A stretch of DNA of 50,414 bases from an uncultured Bacteroidales bacterium (GCA_903875045.1 CAIQUS010000087.1:1-50414), one strand, 5' to 3'; numbered from the stretch's first letter, positions 16,102 through 25,981 are shown. Numbers and translations are program-made. The notes: a model not told the origin generated them from the letters alone.

Positions 16102-17472
16102 TTATTGTTTGATAAACTTTTCCATGGTGACCGATTCATTTTGGCTCAGCCTGAGAAAATAAACCCCGCCGGGCAAGCTGGTAATATCAAGCCGGGTCTT
16201 TGGCTCAGTTATTTTTTCAGAGATAAGTTCCTTGCCGGTAATATCTGTGATGGTCAGATAGCTTTTTCCTATTGGATATGCGGTTTCCACTGTCAGGTAG
16301 CCGGTGGCAGGATTCGGATACACCGACACCCTTGATCGGGTTGACTCATGAAGTCCGACATAAACGGAATCAAATTTCATAACCGTTGCACCAACAACTG
16401 AATCTGCAAATGCCACATAAGGTTCACCGGTCAAACTGAAGGCAAGGCTTGTACAATCAGCTTCATCTGCCGAGAAACCTGCTGTGCCGACCACAACCCA
16501 ATTGGTGCCATCAAACTTCATCACCGTTGCTTTCGAGTTATTCGCTTCATCCTCAAATGCCACAAAAGGTTCACCGGCAGGACTGAATTTCAGGCAGGTA
16601 TATTCGGGAAACCCTGTTGAAAATCCAGCATTCCCAACGTTTACCCAACCGGATCCGTTAAATTTCATGACGGTGGCCTTGTAAGCACTCGCATAATCTG
16701 AATAACCTACATAAGGTTCACCGGACGGGCTGAAAGCAAGGCTTGTATAGGAAACCTCTCCTGCTGAAAAACCAGCATTCCCGACAGTCACCCAGTTGGT
16801 CCCATCGAATTTCATCACAGTGGCTTTGTGCGAATTCGCTTCATCTTTATATGCCACATAAGGCTGACCGGCAGGGCCGAATGCAAAACTTAAATATAAC
16901 GCCATTTCGTCAGAAAAACCCTCATCCCCGACTTTCACCCAGTTGGTGCCGTCAAATTTCATGACGGTGGCACCAGAATTCACATAATCATTGTAAGCCA
17001 CATAAGGTTCACCTGCCGGACTGAAGGCAAGATTGGTATACTGTGGAAATCCTGCGGAGAAACCCGGAATTCCGACATTCACCCAATTTGCCCCGTCAAA
17101 TTTCATGACAGTGGCTTTGTAAGAACTCCCAAAATCGGTGAAAGCCACATAAGGGTCACCTGAGGGACTGAATGCGAGACTTGTAAAAGAAACTCCCCCT
17201 GCTGAAAAATCGGGTGCACCCACCTGAACCCAGTTGGTTCCGTTATATTTCATCACATTGGCTTTTAAAGAATTCCCTTCATCTTTGAATGCCACATAAG
17301 GTTCACCCGCAAGGCTGAAAGCCAGACTGGTGTAATCCGCCTCTGATGGAGAGAAACCCGGATTTCCCACATTCATCCATGCATGATCCAATGGAGAATC
17401 TTTATCCCTGGTCTGCTGGGCAACTAGTGCAACCGGGAATAATAACAATAAAAAATAGCAAAGTTTTTTCAT
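16102..17472 (-). CDS. T9SS cargo protein with seven 49-residue repeats (probable beta-propeller)
   Basis: 456 residues from ATG 17472 (signal peptide MKKLCYFLLLLFPVALVAQ); the longer frame adds a non-signal extension. Seven tandem units of about 49 residues follow, each like FSAGxxxYTSLAFSPxGEPYVAF, then KATVMKFDGTNWVxVG. Seven units suggest a seven-bladed propeller. The C-terminus is a complete T9SS type A sorting domain (RVSVYPNPATGYLTVE ... YFLRLSQNESVTMEKFIKQ). The DNA repeats are also well conserved, which points to recent duplication or gene conversion. Ligand and role are unknown. It lies 42 bp upstream of the TonB locus on the same strand. Confidence 0.8.
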   Translation of the reverse strand: MKKLCYFLLLLFPVALVAQQTRDKDSPLDHAWMNVGNPGFSPSEADYTSLAFSLAGEPYVAFKDEGNSLKANVMKYNGTNWVQVGAPDFSAGGVSFTSLAFSPSGDPYVAFTDFGSSYKATVMKFDGANWVNVGIPGFSAGFPQYTNLAFSPAGEPYVAYNDYVNSGATVMKFDGTNWVKVGDEGFSDEMALYLSFAFGPAGQPYVAYKDEANSHKATVMKFDGTNWVTVGNAGFSAGEVSYTSLAFSPSGEPYVGYSDYASAYKATVMKFNGSGWVNVGNAGFSTGFPEYTCLKFSPAGEPFVAFEDEANNSKATVMKFDGTNWVVVGTAGFSADEADCTSLAFSLTGEPYVAFADSVVGATVMKFDSVYVGLHESTRSRVSVYPNPATGYLTVETAYPIGKSYLTITDITGKELISEKITEPKTRLDITSLPGGVYFLRLSQNESVTMEKFIKQ

Positions 17473-17636
17473 CCTGTCTGCTGTTTTTAACCCTTGACCA
17501 TCCAATGATGGTGTTTCAAGACCCTTGTTTTTTTAAGACCGACAATTTACAAAAAAAAGGGATTTGAACTTCAATAAATCTGCAAACACTGTAAATTATG
17601 TCAATTTGAAGCCCGGGACCTGCAACTTGGAACGTG

Positions 17637-17841
17637 AAATTTGAGACCACTCCGAAAAGTCGTTTATTCATCAAATCACCATTTAAAAAATTGTTAAACC
17701 GCAAAGAACACAAAGAAACCGCAAAGAACCGCAGAGATAACTCGCAGATAATTATAACTTTGCGAAACTCTGCGAAAATACTCTGCGGCCCTCTGCGGTT
17801 AAATTATTTGTCAGCAGACTTTTCGGAGTGCCCTCAAATTT
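17637..17841. repeat. MITE-like element, copy B (inverted relative to A and C)
   Basis: CACTCCGAAAAGTC at 17648-17661 is perfectly repeated, inverted, at 17817-17830. The inverted match extends outwards to AAATTTGAG (17637-17645) and CTCAAATTT (17833-17841), with only two mismatches in 25 bp. The inside carries 10-bp units (CCGCAAAGAA, CACAAAGAAA, CCGCAAAGAA, CCGCAGAGAT). It sits within a GGAAC-type repeat tract (about 17620-17640 and 17841-17865). The gap 17473-17875 holds nothing else recognisable. Confidence 0.82.
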
Positions 17842-17875
17842 GGAACCTGGAATTTGGAACTTATCAAAGTGGGTT

Positions 17876-19993
17876 TCATCCCCTTTTGACGATCATAAAC
17901 TTACCGGTTACCCGATGCCTGCCAGCTGTAAGTATTGCAAGATAAACACCGGCCGGAATATCCCGGACTGATAGTTCAATCGTGTTGTTCCCCTGTTTTA
18001 TATCTGTGTAATAAGCTGATTTTACGATTTTTCCGGTGGAATTATGAATACACAATTGCATTTTAGTGCACTCAGGGGAATAGAAACGGGCATTAAGAAG
18101 ATCAGAAACAGGATCCGGAAAAATGCACAATGAGGGGATCAGGGGTGAATTTGTCGTGATACCGAGGCTGTCGCAATCCTGATATGGTTTTCCCGGGGAA
18201 CCGCCCAAACAGCCGGTAAACCAATTGTTGCCATCCGACAGCTCCCCACGGTCATCACGCAGTTCAATGGTTCTGCCGGTCCCATCCGCCATTCCGGGCC
18301 AGGGTGGAACGGCATAGTAACGCACCTGCGCCATCAGAAGCCCGCCGGCATCGTAAAGCCTTACCTTTTCTCCATTGGAGGCCAGCTCAAAATTAAAAGG
18401 ACCGGCAACATTCGAAAGGTCTGGATGAAAACGTTTGAATTTGATGGTGTCCTGACAAAAGACAAGAAACTGACCAGGGCCAATGGTTGTCGGGGAGCCC
18501 ACTACATATTCATTGTTGTCGTTCCCGTCTTTTAATGTCCATCCCGTCAGGTTAATTGTTTTGCTGCCGGTGTTGCGGATTTCAACCCAATCACCGGTAT
18601 CCAGGGTGTCCGACGACTGGTAGTTAATTTCATCAATGGCTATTGGCCCGTGTTGGGCAACCATGGCAATAAAAATGCTGTTTGGAGTAGTCACCGCAAT
18701 GCTGTCAAAAACTGCATTGTTGGAGAGAACACCGGTTACCGCAATATCGCCCGAGGGCAGCAGGGCAATCCCCATCCCTTCGTCAACCCAGGTGCTGCCG
18801 GCCCCTTTGGCCGATAAAACCTGGCCATCCTGGTCCATCTTGATGACATAAACATCTCCATATCCATGGCTCCATAACACTGATGGACCCACTTCAGCCG
18901 ATCCCCGAAAGGAGCTGGTTAAATAAATATTGTTTTTCGCATCAATGCACATCAGGTTGTTGCTCCTGCATGAGACATCAAGCGAATTTGCCCATACGAA
19001 ACTACCGTTTGCATTGAGTTTCGCGGCATAAGTTGCAAAGGAGTAGTATCCGCCACCGGTGTTCAGCGTGAAGGGACCGAAATGGGCGATATTTTCATAA
19101 GATCCGTTGATAAATATAGCTCCATCGTTTCCGCAAACCACCGATGAACCCCGGTCGTCGCCACCGCCACCTGCCTGAACAGCCCAGATAACATCACCTG
19201 AGGTATTCAGCCTGGCAATAAAGATGTCATAACTTCCAAATCCGCTCAGGTTAATGGTGCCAAAAGAGACCTGATTGATAAAGGTTCCGGCCAGAATTAC
19301 ATTGCCTGAAGAATCAACACTGACAGATTGCGGATATGAAGTGCCGGTGCCCCCGGAACGGCTGATCCATTTCGCCTCTCCGTTTCGTCCGATTTTTAAC
19401 AGAAAGCATGCACTCCGGAATGAGTAGGTAGTTATCGTATCATAAACAAGGTCGCCTTCAAACTGTCCGGCAACATAAATATTTCCCTCCTTATCGCCTG
19501 TGATGCTCTTTGGATTGTTGTTGTCACCCGCCACTTGTTTTGCCCAGATGAGATTTCCGGCGCCATTGTATTTTGCGATAAATGTATTGAAATAGGCTGC
19601 CTGAAAAGCAAATCCATTCCCGAAATCGATATTCCCGTAAAAGGAACCGGTTACATATACCGAACCCTGGTCGTCAAAAGCGAGCGCCTCCCCCTGAGCC
19701 CGTTGCGATGCAATAGGTGCAACGGACCAGATAAAGCCTGATGAGGGGTTGTATTTTGCTAGGAACATATTTTCAGAAGCGGAAAAAGGAACCGAATCAT
19801 GACCGAAATAGCAGGTTGAATCGTACCTCCCCGTGATATAAAGGTTCCCCGCCGGATCTGCAATGATTGACCTGGACTCTTCCATGCCCTTCCCGCCTGC
19901 AGTGACGACTTTGGTAAACATGGCTGACTGGGCTTGAACTGCCTGCCAGCAAAGCAACCAGACAGGCAACCAAGATAAAAAATACCTGAACAT
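17876..19993 (-). CDS. T9SS cargo protein with SBBP propeller and lamin-tail domain
   Basis: 706 residues from ATG 19993, which gives the signal peptide (MFRYFLSWLPVWLLCWQAVQA); the upstream extension is not signal-like. Residues about 25-460 are SBBP-type repeats (DPAGNLYITGRYD, FLAKYNPSSGFIWSV, DKEGNIYVAGQFEG), probably a propeller. Residues about 475-590 resemble a lamin tail domain (IAIDEINYQSSDTLDTGDWV, LTGWTLKDGNDN). A T9SS sorting domain ends the protein (LCIFPDPVSDLLNARFYS ... GRHRVTGKFMIVKRG). Exported and probably surface-anchored or released; substrate unknown. It is divergent from the beta-helix gene at 20088. Confidence 0.82.
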   Translation of the reverse strand: MFRYFLSWLPVWLLCWQAVQAQSAMFTKVVTAGGKGMEESRSIIADPAGNLYITGRYDSTCYFGHDSVPFSASENMFLAKYNPSSGFIWSVAPIASQRAQGEALAFDDQGSVYVTGSFYGNIDFGNGFAFQAAYFNTFIAKYNGAGNLIWAKQVAGDNNNPKSITGDKEGNIYVAGQFEGDLVYDTITTYSFRSACFLLKIGRNGEAKWISRSGGTGTSYPQSVSVDSSGNVILAGTFINQVSFGTINLSGFGSYDIFIARLNTSGDVIWAVQAGGGGDDRGSSVVCGNDGAIFINGSYENIAHFGPFTLNTGGGYYSFATYAAKLNANGSFVWANSLDVSCRSNNLMCIDAKNNIYLTSSFRGSAEVGPSVLWSHGYGDVYVIKMDQDGQVLSAKGAGSTWVDEGMGIALLPSGDIAVTGVLSNNAVFDSIAVTTPNSIFIAMVAQHGPIAIDEINYQSSDTLDTGDWVEIRNTGSKTINLTGWTLKDGNDNNEYVVGSPTTIGPGQFLVFCQDTIKFKRFHPDLSNVAGPFNFELASNGEKVRLYDAGGLLMAQVRYYAVPPWPGMADGTGRTIELRDDRGELSDGNNWFTGCLGGSPGKPYQDCDSLGITTNSPLIPSLCIFPDPVSDLLNARFYSPECTKMQLCIHNSTGKIVKSAYYTDIKQGNNTIELSVRDIPAGVYLAILTAGRHRVTGKFMIVKRG

Positions 19994-20087
19994 GAAATGG
20001 AAATTAAGTACCATGCAGCTTAAGGATAACAGAACTTCAATGATAAGGAAAAAATTGCTTAATTTGTGAGAAATTTCAACCTCTGCC

Positions 20088-21875
20088 ATGAACTTGTTCA
20101 GCCGGAAAATAAAAGGACCATTCATACTGATACTGGCATTTTGTTTTGTGTGGCTGAATTCACCCAAAGGCGAATGTCGCATCATTCATGTTCCAGCGCA
20201 GTACTTCTCGATACAGCAGGCAATTAATGTTTCAATGAACGGCGATACGGTGCTGGTTGATGATGGGTTTTACCCTGAGCAGGTCAATTTTCTGGGTAAA
20301 AATATCGTGGTGGCTTCGCGGTATATTCTTGACAATGACTCAATACATATATACAATACCGAGATCAACCGGAGCCACCTGAATGAAGGGGTTAAATTTA
20401 TCAACGGGGAAGGCCCTGCCGCGCAACTTATCGGGTTTACCATCAGCAATTGCCTGTGGAAGGCTGTTTATTGCAAAAACAGTTCTCCACGCATCAGAAA
20501 CAACATCATCAGTGGGAATAAAGCAGCCGGAATTTACCTTGATCATTCTGCAGCGATCATCAGCGACAATGAAATTCATTGTTCCCCGGAATTTGATCTG
20601 GGTGGTCCGTACGATGCTGTTCACCTTTTTAACTCCGGGCCGGTGATTGAAAGAAACCGGATCCTCTGCAACGACCAGGGGGGCAATGTTCATGCAATCG
20701 ATTTTGATCTCTGGAATTCTGTTTTCCCTGGGATCACCACCAATGTCGGCGAGAACCTGATTTTAGGTGAGATCTTCGGGGGTCTGCCCGATAACGGGTT
20801 ACCCCAGCTGATCCATCACAATATTTTTACCTCCGGAAACGGGTTTTCTTCGGCCATGAACATTACCGAATGTGCCTCCAACCTGAAAGTATTCAGCAAT
20901 ACCGTGATTGGTGGCAGCGGCATCTGGATACAGGGAGGGAATTATCCCGACATCAGAAACAACATTGTTGCCTATGCGAATGTCGGGATCGAAATATGGG
21001 CCGATACCGTTACTATTGCCTACAACAATATCTGGGATTGCAAAACACCTTATTCCGGCGTTTCTGATCAAACCGGCATCAATGGAAATATTTCCGCTGA
21101 TCCCGGATTTATTGACCGCGCCAATGGGGATTTTCATTTTTTTTGCTGGTCAGCATGTATAGATGCCGGGGATCCTTTGTCGGACTATTTACAGGAACCT
21201 GCACCAAATGGCGGGCGGATCAACCTGGGATGTTACGGGAATACATCCGAAGCCGATCCTACCGTGGCATGTTTAAGGATTATTCCTGAATACATCGATT
21301 TCGGATACGTCCCTGTGAATAAACAGAAGGATACCACTGTGATCCTTGTCAATGCCGGACCTGTGCAACTTGATATTTCTTCGGTGAGCAACAGCAATAT
21401 CATCTCTTTTGGCACCAGCTATCCCGGTGGTACAACCATCCTCAACCCCGGCGACAGCCTCACGCTGATCGTTGTTTTTCATCCTTTCATAAATAAAACC
21501 CATTATTCGGATAGTATCATTGTTACTTCGAATTCGCCGAGCCCCGGAAACATTTACCTGAACGGCCATACCGCCCTGGGGTTAAACGATATCGAAACCA
21601 TCAGAAAACTTAAATTGTATCCGGTGCCGGTTACAGGGGATTGTTTTTATCTTGAACCCGGAACAGCATGGCCCCGAGAGGTCCTTGTAGAGATTTTCAA
21701 TATCTCCGGGAAATTGGTTTTCTCTCAAATGCTGATTCCACAAGAGGGCCAGCCGTTAAAAATCTATCCCGGTAAATTAGCTGCGGGAATGTTTTTCCTG
21801 AAAATTACAAGTGATTCCTCACCGCGGAAATTGGGAGATATTTTCTTCTGCATCCAACCGGCGTGCCCGTATTGA
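20088..21875 (+). CDS. T9SS cargo protein with parallel beta-helix
   Basis: 595 residues. The start is a Met followed by a charged stretch and a hydrophobic segment (GPFILILAFCFVWLNSP). Residues about 30-390 form a right-handed parallel beta-helix of the NosD/pectin-lyase kind (QQAINVSMNGDTVLVDDGFY; repeated IRNNIISGNKAAGIYL-type rungs). Residues about 405-500 look like an Ig-like HYDIN/ASPM-type domain (IDFGYVPVNKQKDTTVILVN). A T9SS-type domain follows (LKLYPVPVTGDCFYLE), but its last residues (GDIFFCIQPACPY) depart from the usual lysine-ending strand. No pectinase catalytic residues were identified, so it may be a binding protein. Confidence 0.8.
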   Translation: MNLFSRKIKGPFILILAFCFVWLNSPKGECRIIHVPAQYFSIQQAINVSMNGDTVLVDDGFYPEQVNFLGKNIVVASRYILDNDSIHIYNTEINRSHLNEGVKFINGEGPAAQLIGFTISNCLWKAVYCKNSSPRIRNNIISGNKAAGIYLDHSAAIISDNEIHCSPEFDLGGPYDAVHLFNSGPVIERNRILCNDQGGNVHAIDFDLWNSVFPGITTNVGENLILGEIFGGLPDNGLPQLIHHNIFTSGNGFSSAMNITECASNLKVFSNTVIGGSGIWIQGGNYPDIRNNIVAYANVGIEIWADTVTIAYNNIWDCKTPYSGVSDQTGINGNISADPGFIDRANGDFHFFCWSACIDAGDPLSDYLQEPAPNGGRINLGCYGNTSEADPTVACLRIIPEYIDFGYVPVNKQKDTTVILVNAGPVQLDISSVSNSNIISFGTSYPGGTTILNPGDSLTLIVVFHPFINKTHYSDSIIVTSNSPSPGNIYLNGHTALGLNDIETIRKLKLYPVPVTGDCFYLEPGTAWPREVLVEIFNISGKLVFSQMLIPQEGQPLKIYPGKLAAGMFFLKITSDSSPRKLGDIFFCIQPACPY

Positions 21876-21951
21876 TCCCTCCTTTGGAATGTCTTACAAC
21901 CCTGCATTTCAGCCCTACACAATTTAGAATATTTCCAAAAGAATCTTTTTG

Positions 21952-21959
21952 TATTTTTG
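21952..21959 (+). promoter_or_regulatory. Possible -7 box for the hdr-flx operon
   Basis: TATTTTTG fits the Bacteroidetes -7 consensus TAnnTTTG and is 35 bp before the hdrC ATG. I found no TTG at the usual 19-21 bp upstream, so support is moderate. Confidence 0.35.
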
Positions 21960-21994
21960 TGGCTGTTAAATCATTAACAACACAACATTGTACC

Positions 21995-22564
21995 ATGATA
22001 ACACTTGGATCACAGGGAAAAAATACATTTCTGGAAGACGTCAATGTGAAAAGCGGCGCCAATGTGCTGGAATGCTATCAATGCGGCAAGTGTGTAAGCA
22101 CCTGCCCGGTTTCGCAATACATGGATTTTCCGCCGCGTGAGATCATGCAGATGATCAAGCTGGGGCTGCGAAATGAGTGTTACATGGCCAACTCCCACTG
22201 GTTTTGTCTCACTTGTTCTGCCTGTTCGGGACGCTGCCCGCGCGAAATCGACATCCCGGCTGTGATGGAAGCTGTTCGTCACCTTGCCATTGATCAGAAT
22301 TATGTCAATGATTCAAAGAAGGTGAAGGAGATCCGGAAATTCCATGAGATCTTCCTTGACATGATCAAACGTTACGGGCGTAATTACGAACTCCGCATGA
22401 TGGCCGAGTTCAACATCCGTACCCGTAACCTTTTCAAAGACATGCACCTGGCACCCAAAGCGCTGCTCAAAGGAAAAATCCCGCTGGGGGTTAAACCGCT
22501 TAAGAGCGCCAAAGCCATCAAGCGCATGTTTGCAATTGCCGAAAAACTGGAAAAGAATAAATAA
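21995..22564 (+). CDS. hdrC: Heterodisulfide reductase-type subunit HdrC
   Basis: 189 residues from ATG 21995; an upstream extension in frame is not conserved-looking. Two [4Fe-4S] motifs are complete: Cys27/30/33/37 (CYQCGKCVSTCP) and Cys71/74/77/81 (CLTCSACSGRCP). HdrC passes electrons from HdrA to the catalytic HdrB. First gene of a seven-gene operon; hdrB follows after 11 bp. Cytoplasmic. In non-methanogens the complex is thought to reduce a DsrC-like or other thiol-disulfide partner, but no such partner is in the window. Confidence 0.93.
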   Translation: MITLGSQGKNTFLEDVNVKSGANVLECYQCGKCVSTCPVSQYMDFPPREIMQMIKLGLRNECYMANSHWFCLTCSACSGRCPREIDIPAVMEAVRHLAIDQNYVNDSKKVKEIRKFHEIFLDMIKRYGRNYELRMMAEFNIRTRNLFKDMHLAPKALLKGKIPLGVKPLKSAKAIKRMFAIAEKLEKNK

Positions 22565-22575
22565 TCTGACCGAAG

Positions 22576-23520
22576 ATGAAGAAATTAACCTATTTCCCGG
22601 GTTGTTCTGCACATGGTACCAGTGAGGAGTTTGACAGTACCCTCAAGCTGGTGCTCAAAACCCTGGATGTGGAACTGGAAGACATTCCCGACTGGAATTG
22701 CTGTGGTGCCACCTCAGCCCATGTGATGACAGAAAACCTGGCTTATGCGCTTCCGATGCGCAACCTGGTGCTGGCTGAAAAACTCGAGAACACCACCATG
22801 GGCATCGCCTGTGCTTCCTGCTATCAGCGGATGAAGGTGACCAAGGTCCACATGGACGAAAACCCTGAACTGGCCAAACGGATCAACTCCACTGTTGTGG
22901 AAGAGGGAACCTACCAGGGAAAAGTCGATGTGAAATCGATGTTGCAGTATTTTTATGAAGACATTGGCGTGGAGCCTATCAGGGAAAAGGTAAAGAAATC
23001 CCTTGCCGGTTTGAAAGTAGCCTGCTATTACGGATGTTTGCTTACCCGGCCGAAAAACATTACCAATTTCGACTCCCCTGAGTACCCCGTTTCCATGGAT
23101 CAGATTTGCGAAGCCCTGGGTGCCACAGCCACCGAATTTGATTATAAAACGGAGTGTTGCGGTGCCTCCTTTTCCATCTCCAATACCGAAGTGGTCCTGA
23201 ACCTCAGCGGCCAGGTGCTGGCGATGGCCAAAGAGAGCGGTGCGCACGCCATTGTGGTTGCATGCCCGCTATGCCAGTCAAATCTCGATATGCGCCAACC
23301 GGACATTGAAAAACAACAAGGGGTGAAATATGACATTCCTGTTTTTTATATCACCCAACTTATGGCGCTGGCTTTCGGACACCCGATTGACCAGTTGAAG
23401 TTCCCGAAACATATCGTTCCCGTTGAAGGTGCATTGGCCAACATCGGGAAGGTTGCCCCCGTACCCGAGAAAGTTAAAAAACCCATCAAAGCTGTTGAAG
23501 CAGAAAGCGAGGCTAAATAA
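22576..23520 (+). CDS. hdrB: Heterodisulfide reductase-type subunit HdrB
   Basis: 314 residues with two CCG domains. The first has Cys10, the Cys42-Cys43-Gly pair and CASC (about 78-81). The second has CYYGC (about 154-158), ECCGAS (about 194-199) and CPLC (about 233-236). In HdrB these bind the noncubane clusters that reduce the disulfide substrate. All key Cys are present. The C-terminal ~25 residues are a Lys/Glu/Ala-rich tail. Its TAA shares one base with the hdrA ATG. Confidence 0.93.
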   Translation: MKKLTYFPGCSAHGTSEEFDSTLKLVLKTLDVELEDIPDWNCCGATSAHVMTENLAYALPMRNLVLAEKLENTTMGIACASCYQRMKVTKVHMDENPELAKRINSTVVEEGTYQGKVDVKSMLQYFYEDIGVEPIREKVKKSLAGLKVACYYGCLLTRPKNITNFDSPEYPVSMDQICEALGATATEFDYKTECCGASFSISNTEVVLNLSGQVLAMAKESGAHAIVVACPLCQSNLDMRQPDIEKQQGVKYDIPVFYITQLMALAFGHPIDQLKFPKHIVPVEGALANIGKVAPVPEKVKKPIKAVEAESEAK

Positions 23521-25493
23521 TGGCAAGAGTAGGAGTTTTCGTTTGTTTTTGCGGTGCCAACATCGCCGATTACGTGGATGTTCCTCAGGTTGTTGAGGAG
23601 GTGAAACGTATAAAAGAGGTCAAATTCGCTACCGAATATAAGTATATGTGCTCAGACCCGGGACAGGGCATGATCCGGGATGCCATTGTGCAATACAAAC
23701 TCACTTCGATCGTGGTGGCTGCCTGTTCGCCACGCATGCACGAAAAGACCTTCCGCAAAGCCTTGTCCGATGCCGGTATGAACCCCTATCTGCTGGAAGT
23801 TGCCAACATCAGGGAGCACTCATCATGGGTTCATCAAAAAAATAAAAAAGCCGCTACCGACAAAGCCATGGACCTTTGCCGCATGGCGGTAGCCAAATCC
23901 ATCGCCAACGAGCAACTGCATGAAATCTCTGTTCCGGTTACCAAGCGTGCCCTTGTGATCGGAGGCGGTATTGCCGGTATCCAGGCCGCACTCGACATTG
24001 CCGATGCCCGTATTCCGGTAGTCCTTGTCGAAAGGAGCCCGTCGATCGGTGGTAAAATGGCACAACTTGATGAGACCTTTCCCACCCTCGACTGTGCCCA
24101 GTGTATCCTCACGCCCAAGATGGTGGATGTGGCCTCCCATCCCTATATTGAACTCATCCCTTATTCAGAAGTTATTGAATTGCAGGGATTTGTTGGCAAT
24201 TACAAGGTTAAGATCAGAAAGAAGGCCTCTTATGTTAATTTCAAAACCTGTACCGGATGCGGTGCCTGCTGGCAGAAATGCCCTGTGAAGGTTCCGAATG
24301 AATATAATATGGGCATTGACAAGCGCAAGGCCATTTATACGCCATTCCCGCAGGCGGTTCCAAACAAACCTGTTATTGATGCCGAGCACTGCACCATGCT
24401 GCTGAAAGGCAAGTGCGGGATCTGTGCCAAGGTTTGTGACAAAGGATCCATCGACTACACCATGCAGGATGAGATCATCGAGCGGGAGATTGGCGCGGTG
24501 GTTGTGGCAACCGGCTACGACATGTGGGACCCTAAGCCATACGAAGAATATGGTGTAGGCAGGTTTAAAGACATTATTACCTCCCTGGAATTTGAACGCA
24601 TGGTTTCGGCCAACGGGCCTACCAATGGGTTACCTCTTCGCCCTTCAGACGGCAAAGTGCCCAAAAATGTTGTGTTCATCAAGTGTGTGGGTTCACGCGA
24701 TGAAGCCAAAGGCATTGAATATTGTTCCAAGATTTGCTGCATGTACACCACCAAGCATACCATATTGCTGCATCATAAAGTACATGGTTCACACGCGTAT
24801 GTCTTTTACATGGATATCAGGGCAGCTGGCAAAGGCTATGAAGAATTTGTGAAAAAAGCGCAGGTTGACACTGGTACAACCTACCTCCGTGGCCGCGTTT
24901 CCAAGATATATAAAAAGGGCGATAAACTGATGGTGCGAGGCGAAGATGCCCAGATTGGCCAGGTGGTGGAAGTGGAAGCAGACCTTGTAGTGCTGGCCAC
25001 TGCCGTGAGTGCTCCGAAAGACAATCCGGATCTCGCCCGTTTGCTGGGCATTTCCTACGATAAATATGGTTATTTGTCGGAAGCACATCCGAAACTTCGC
25101 CCGGTCGAAACGGCCAAGGCCGGAATTTTTCTGGCAGGTTGTACACAGGCACCCAAGGACATCCCCGAAACCGTGTCGCAGGCTTCGGCTTGTGCCGCCA
25201 AGGTTTGCGGTCTCTTTGCCGGTGATACCATGAAGAAAGACCCGATGATCTCTACCATCAACAATGAATATTGTTCGGGTTGCCAGAATTGTCTGAACGT
25301 TTGTCCTTATGGTGCCATCGTGACCGATGATGTGCCGGTAGGACATGGTTCAAAAGATTTGCGTACTGTGGCCAAAATAAATGAAGGCGTTTGCCAGGGT
25401 TGCGGCTCCTGCGTGGCGATTTGCCGCAGCATGGCCATCAATCTTGCCGGCTTTACCGATCCTCAAATCATTAACGAGATAGTTTCAATCTAA
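23520..25493 (+). CDS. hdrA: Heterodisulfide reductase-type subunit HdrA (FAD, multi-cluster)
   Basis: 657 residues, the usual bacterial HdrA length. An N-terminal Cys-containing domain (about 1-130) precedes an FAD-binding fold with GGGIAG at 148-153. The HdrA-specific CAQCILTPKM lies at 192-201. A [4Fe-4S] site at Cys244/247/250/254, CVGSRDE and CSKICCMYTTKH in the insertion, and two C-terminal ferredoxin clusters (from Cys585 and Cys625) follow. HdrA is the flavin-based electron-bifurcating subunit, able to pair an exergonic reduction (via HdrCB) with ferredoxin reduction. It overlaps hdrB and mvhD by one base each. Confidence 0.94.
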   Translation: MARVGVFVCFCGANIADYVDVPQVVEEVKRIKEVKFATEYKYMCSDPGQGMIRDAIVQYKLTSIVVAACSPRMHEKTFRKALSDAGMNPYLLEVANIREHSSWVHQKNKKAATDKAMDLCRMAVAKSIANEQLHEISVPVTKRALVIGGGIAGIQAALDIADARIPVVLVERSPSIGGKMAQLDETFPTLDCAQCILTPKMVDVASHPYIELIPYSEVIELQGFVGNYKVKIRKKASYVNFKTCTGCGACWQKCPVKVPNEYNMGIDKRKAIYTPFPQAVPNKPVIDAEHCTMLLKGKCGICAKVCDKGSIDYTMQDEIIEREIGAVVVATGYDMWDPKPYEEYGVGRFKDIITSLEFERMVSANGPTNGLPLRPSDGKVPKNVVFIKCVGSRDEAKGIEYCSKICCMYTTKHTILLHHKVHGSHAYVFYMDIRAAGKGYEEFVKKAQVDTGTTYLRGRVSKIYKKGDKLMVRGEDAQIGQVVEVEADLVVLATAVSAPKDNPDLARLLGISYDKYGYLSEAHPKLRPVETAKAGIFLAGCTQAPKDIPETVSQASACAAKVCGLFAGDTMKKDPMISTINNEYCSGCQNCLNVCPYGAIVTDDVPVGHGSKDLRTVAKINEGVCQGCGSCVAICRSMAINLAGFTDPQIINEIVSI

Positions 25494-25981
25494 TGGAAGC
25501 AGCAATAAAAGATCAACTCGTAAGCATTGAAAAGCCTGAGCTGGTTGCACCTCCCGACTGGGAACCGGTGATCATGGGCATTTTATGTAACTGGTGTTCA
25601 TACGCAGGATCTGACCTCACAGGAACCTCCCGGATCCAATATCCGCCCAATATCCGGATTATCCGTGTTCCGTGTTCATCGCGCGTTGACCCGTGGTTCC
25701 TGATCAAATCATTGCAAACCACCGCCGACGGTGTGCTGGTTTCAGGGTGCCATCCGGGCGATTGCCATTATATCAGCGGAAATTATTTTGCCCGCCGCCG
25801 GTTCCTGGTCACCAAGAAGCTGTTGAATTTTGTCGGATTCCATGAAAACAGGATACAATTTTCGTGGGTCTCTGCTGCCGAAGGCCCAAAATTCGCAAAA
25901 GTGGTGAACAAAGTGACCGAAGACATCAAAAAACTCGGTCCGCTTCATTTGTATAAAAAAGAAAATTTCGAAAAGAAATGA
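25493..25981 (+). CDS. mvhD: MvhD/FlxD-type electron-transfer subunit
   Basis: 162 residues. The MvhD/FlpD core is clear: ILCNWCSYAG near residue 30, VPCSSRVDPWF near 62, and GCHPGDCHYISGNYFA near 85, which supply the cysteines of a [2Fe-2S] cluster. The protein connects an electron-donating module (hydrogenase, formate dehydrogenase or Flx) to HdrA. Here no hydrogenase follows, and the next genes are Flx-like, so it corresponds to FlxD. Its stop overlaps the next start by 4 bp. Confidence 0.9.
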   Translation: MEAAIKDQLVSIEKPELVAPPDWEPVIMGILCNWCSYAGSDLTGTSRIQYPPNIRIIRVPCSSRVDPWFLIKSLQTTADGVLVSGCHPGDCHYISGNYFARRRFLVTKKLLNFVGFHENRIQFSWVSAAEGPKFAKVVNKVTEDIKKLGPLHLYKKENFEKK

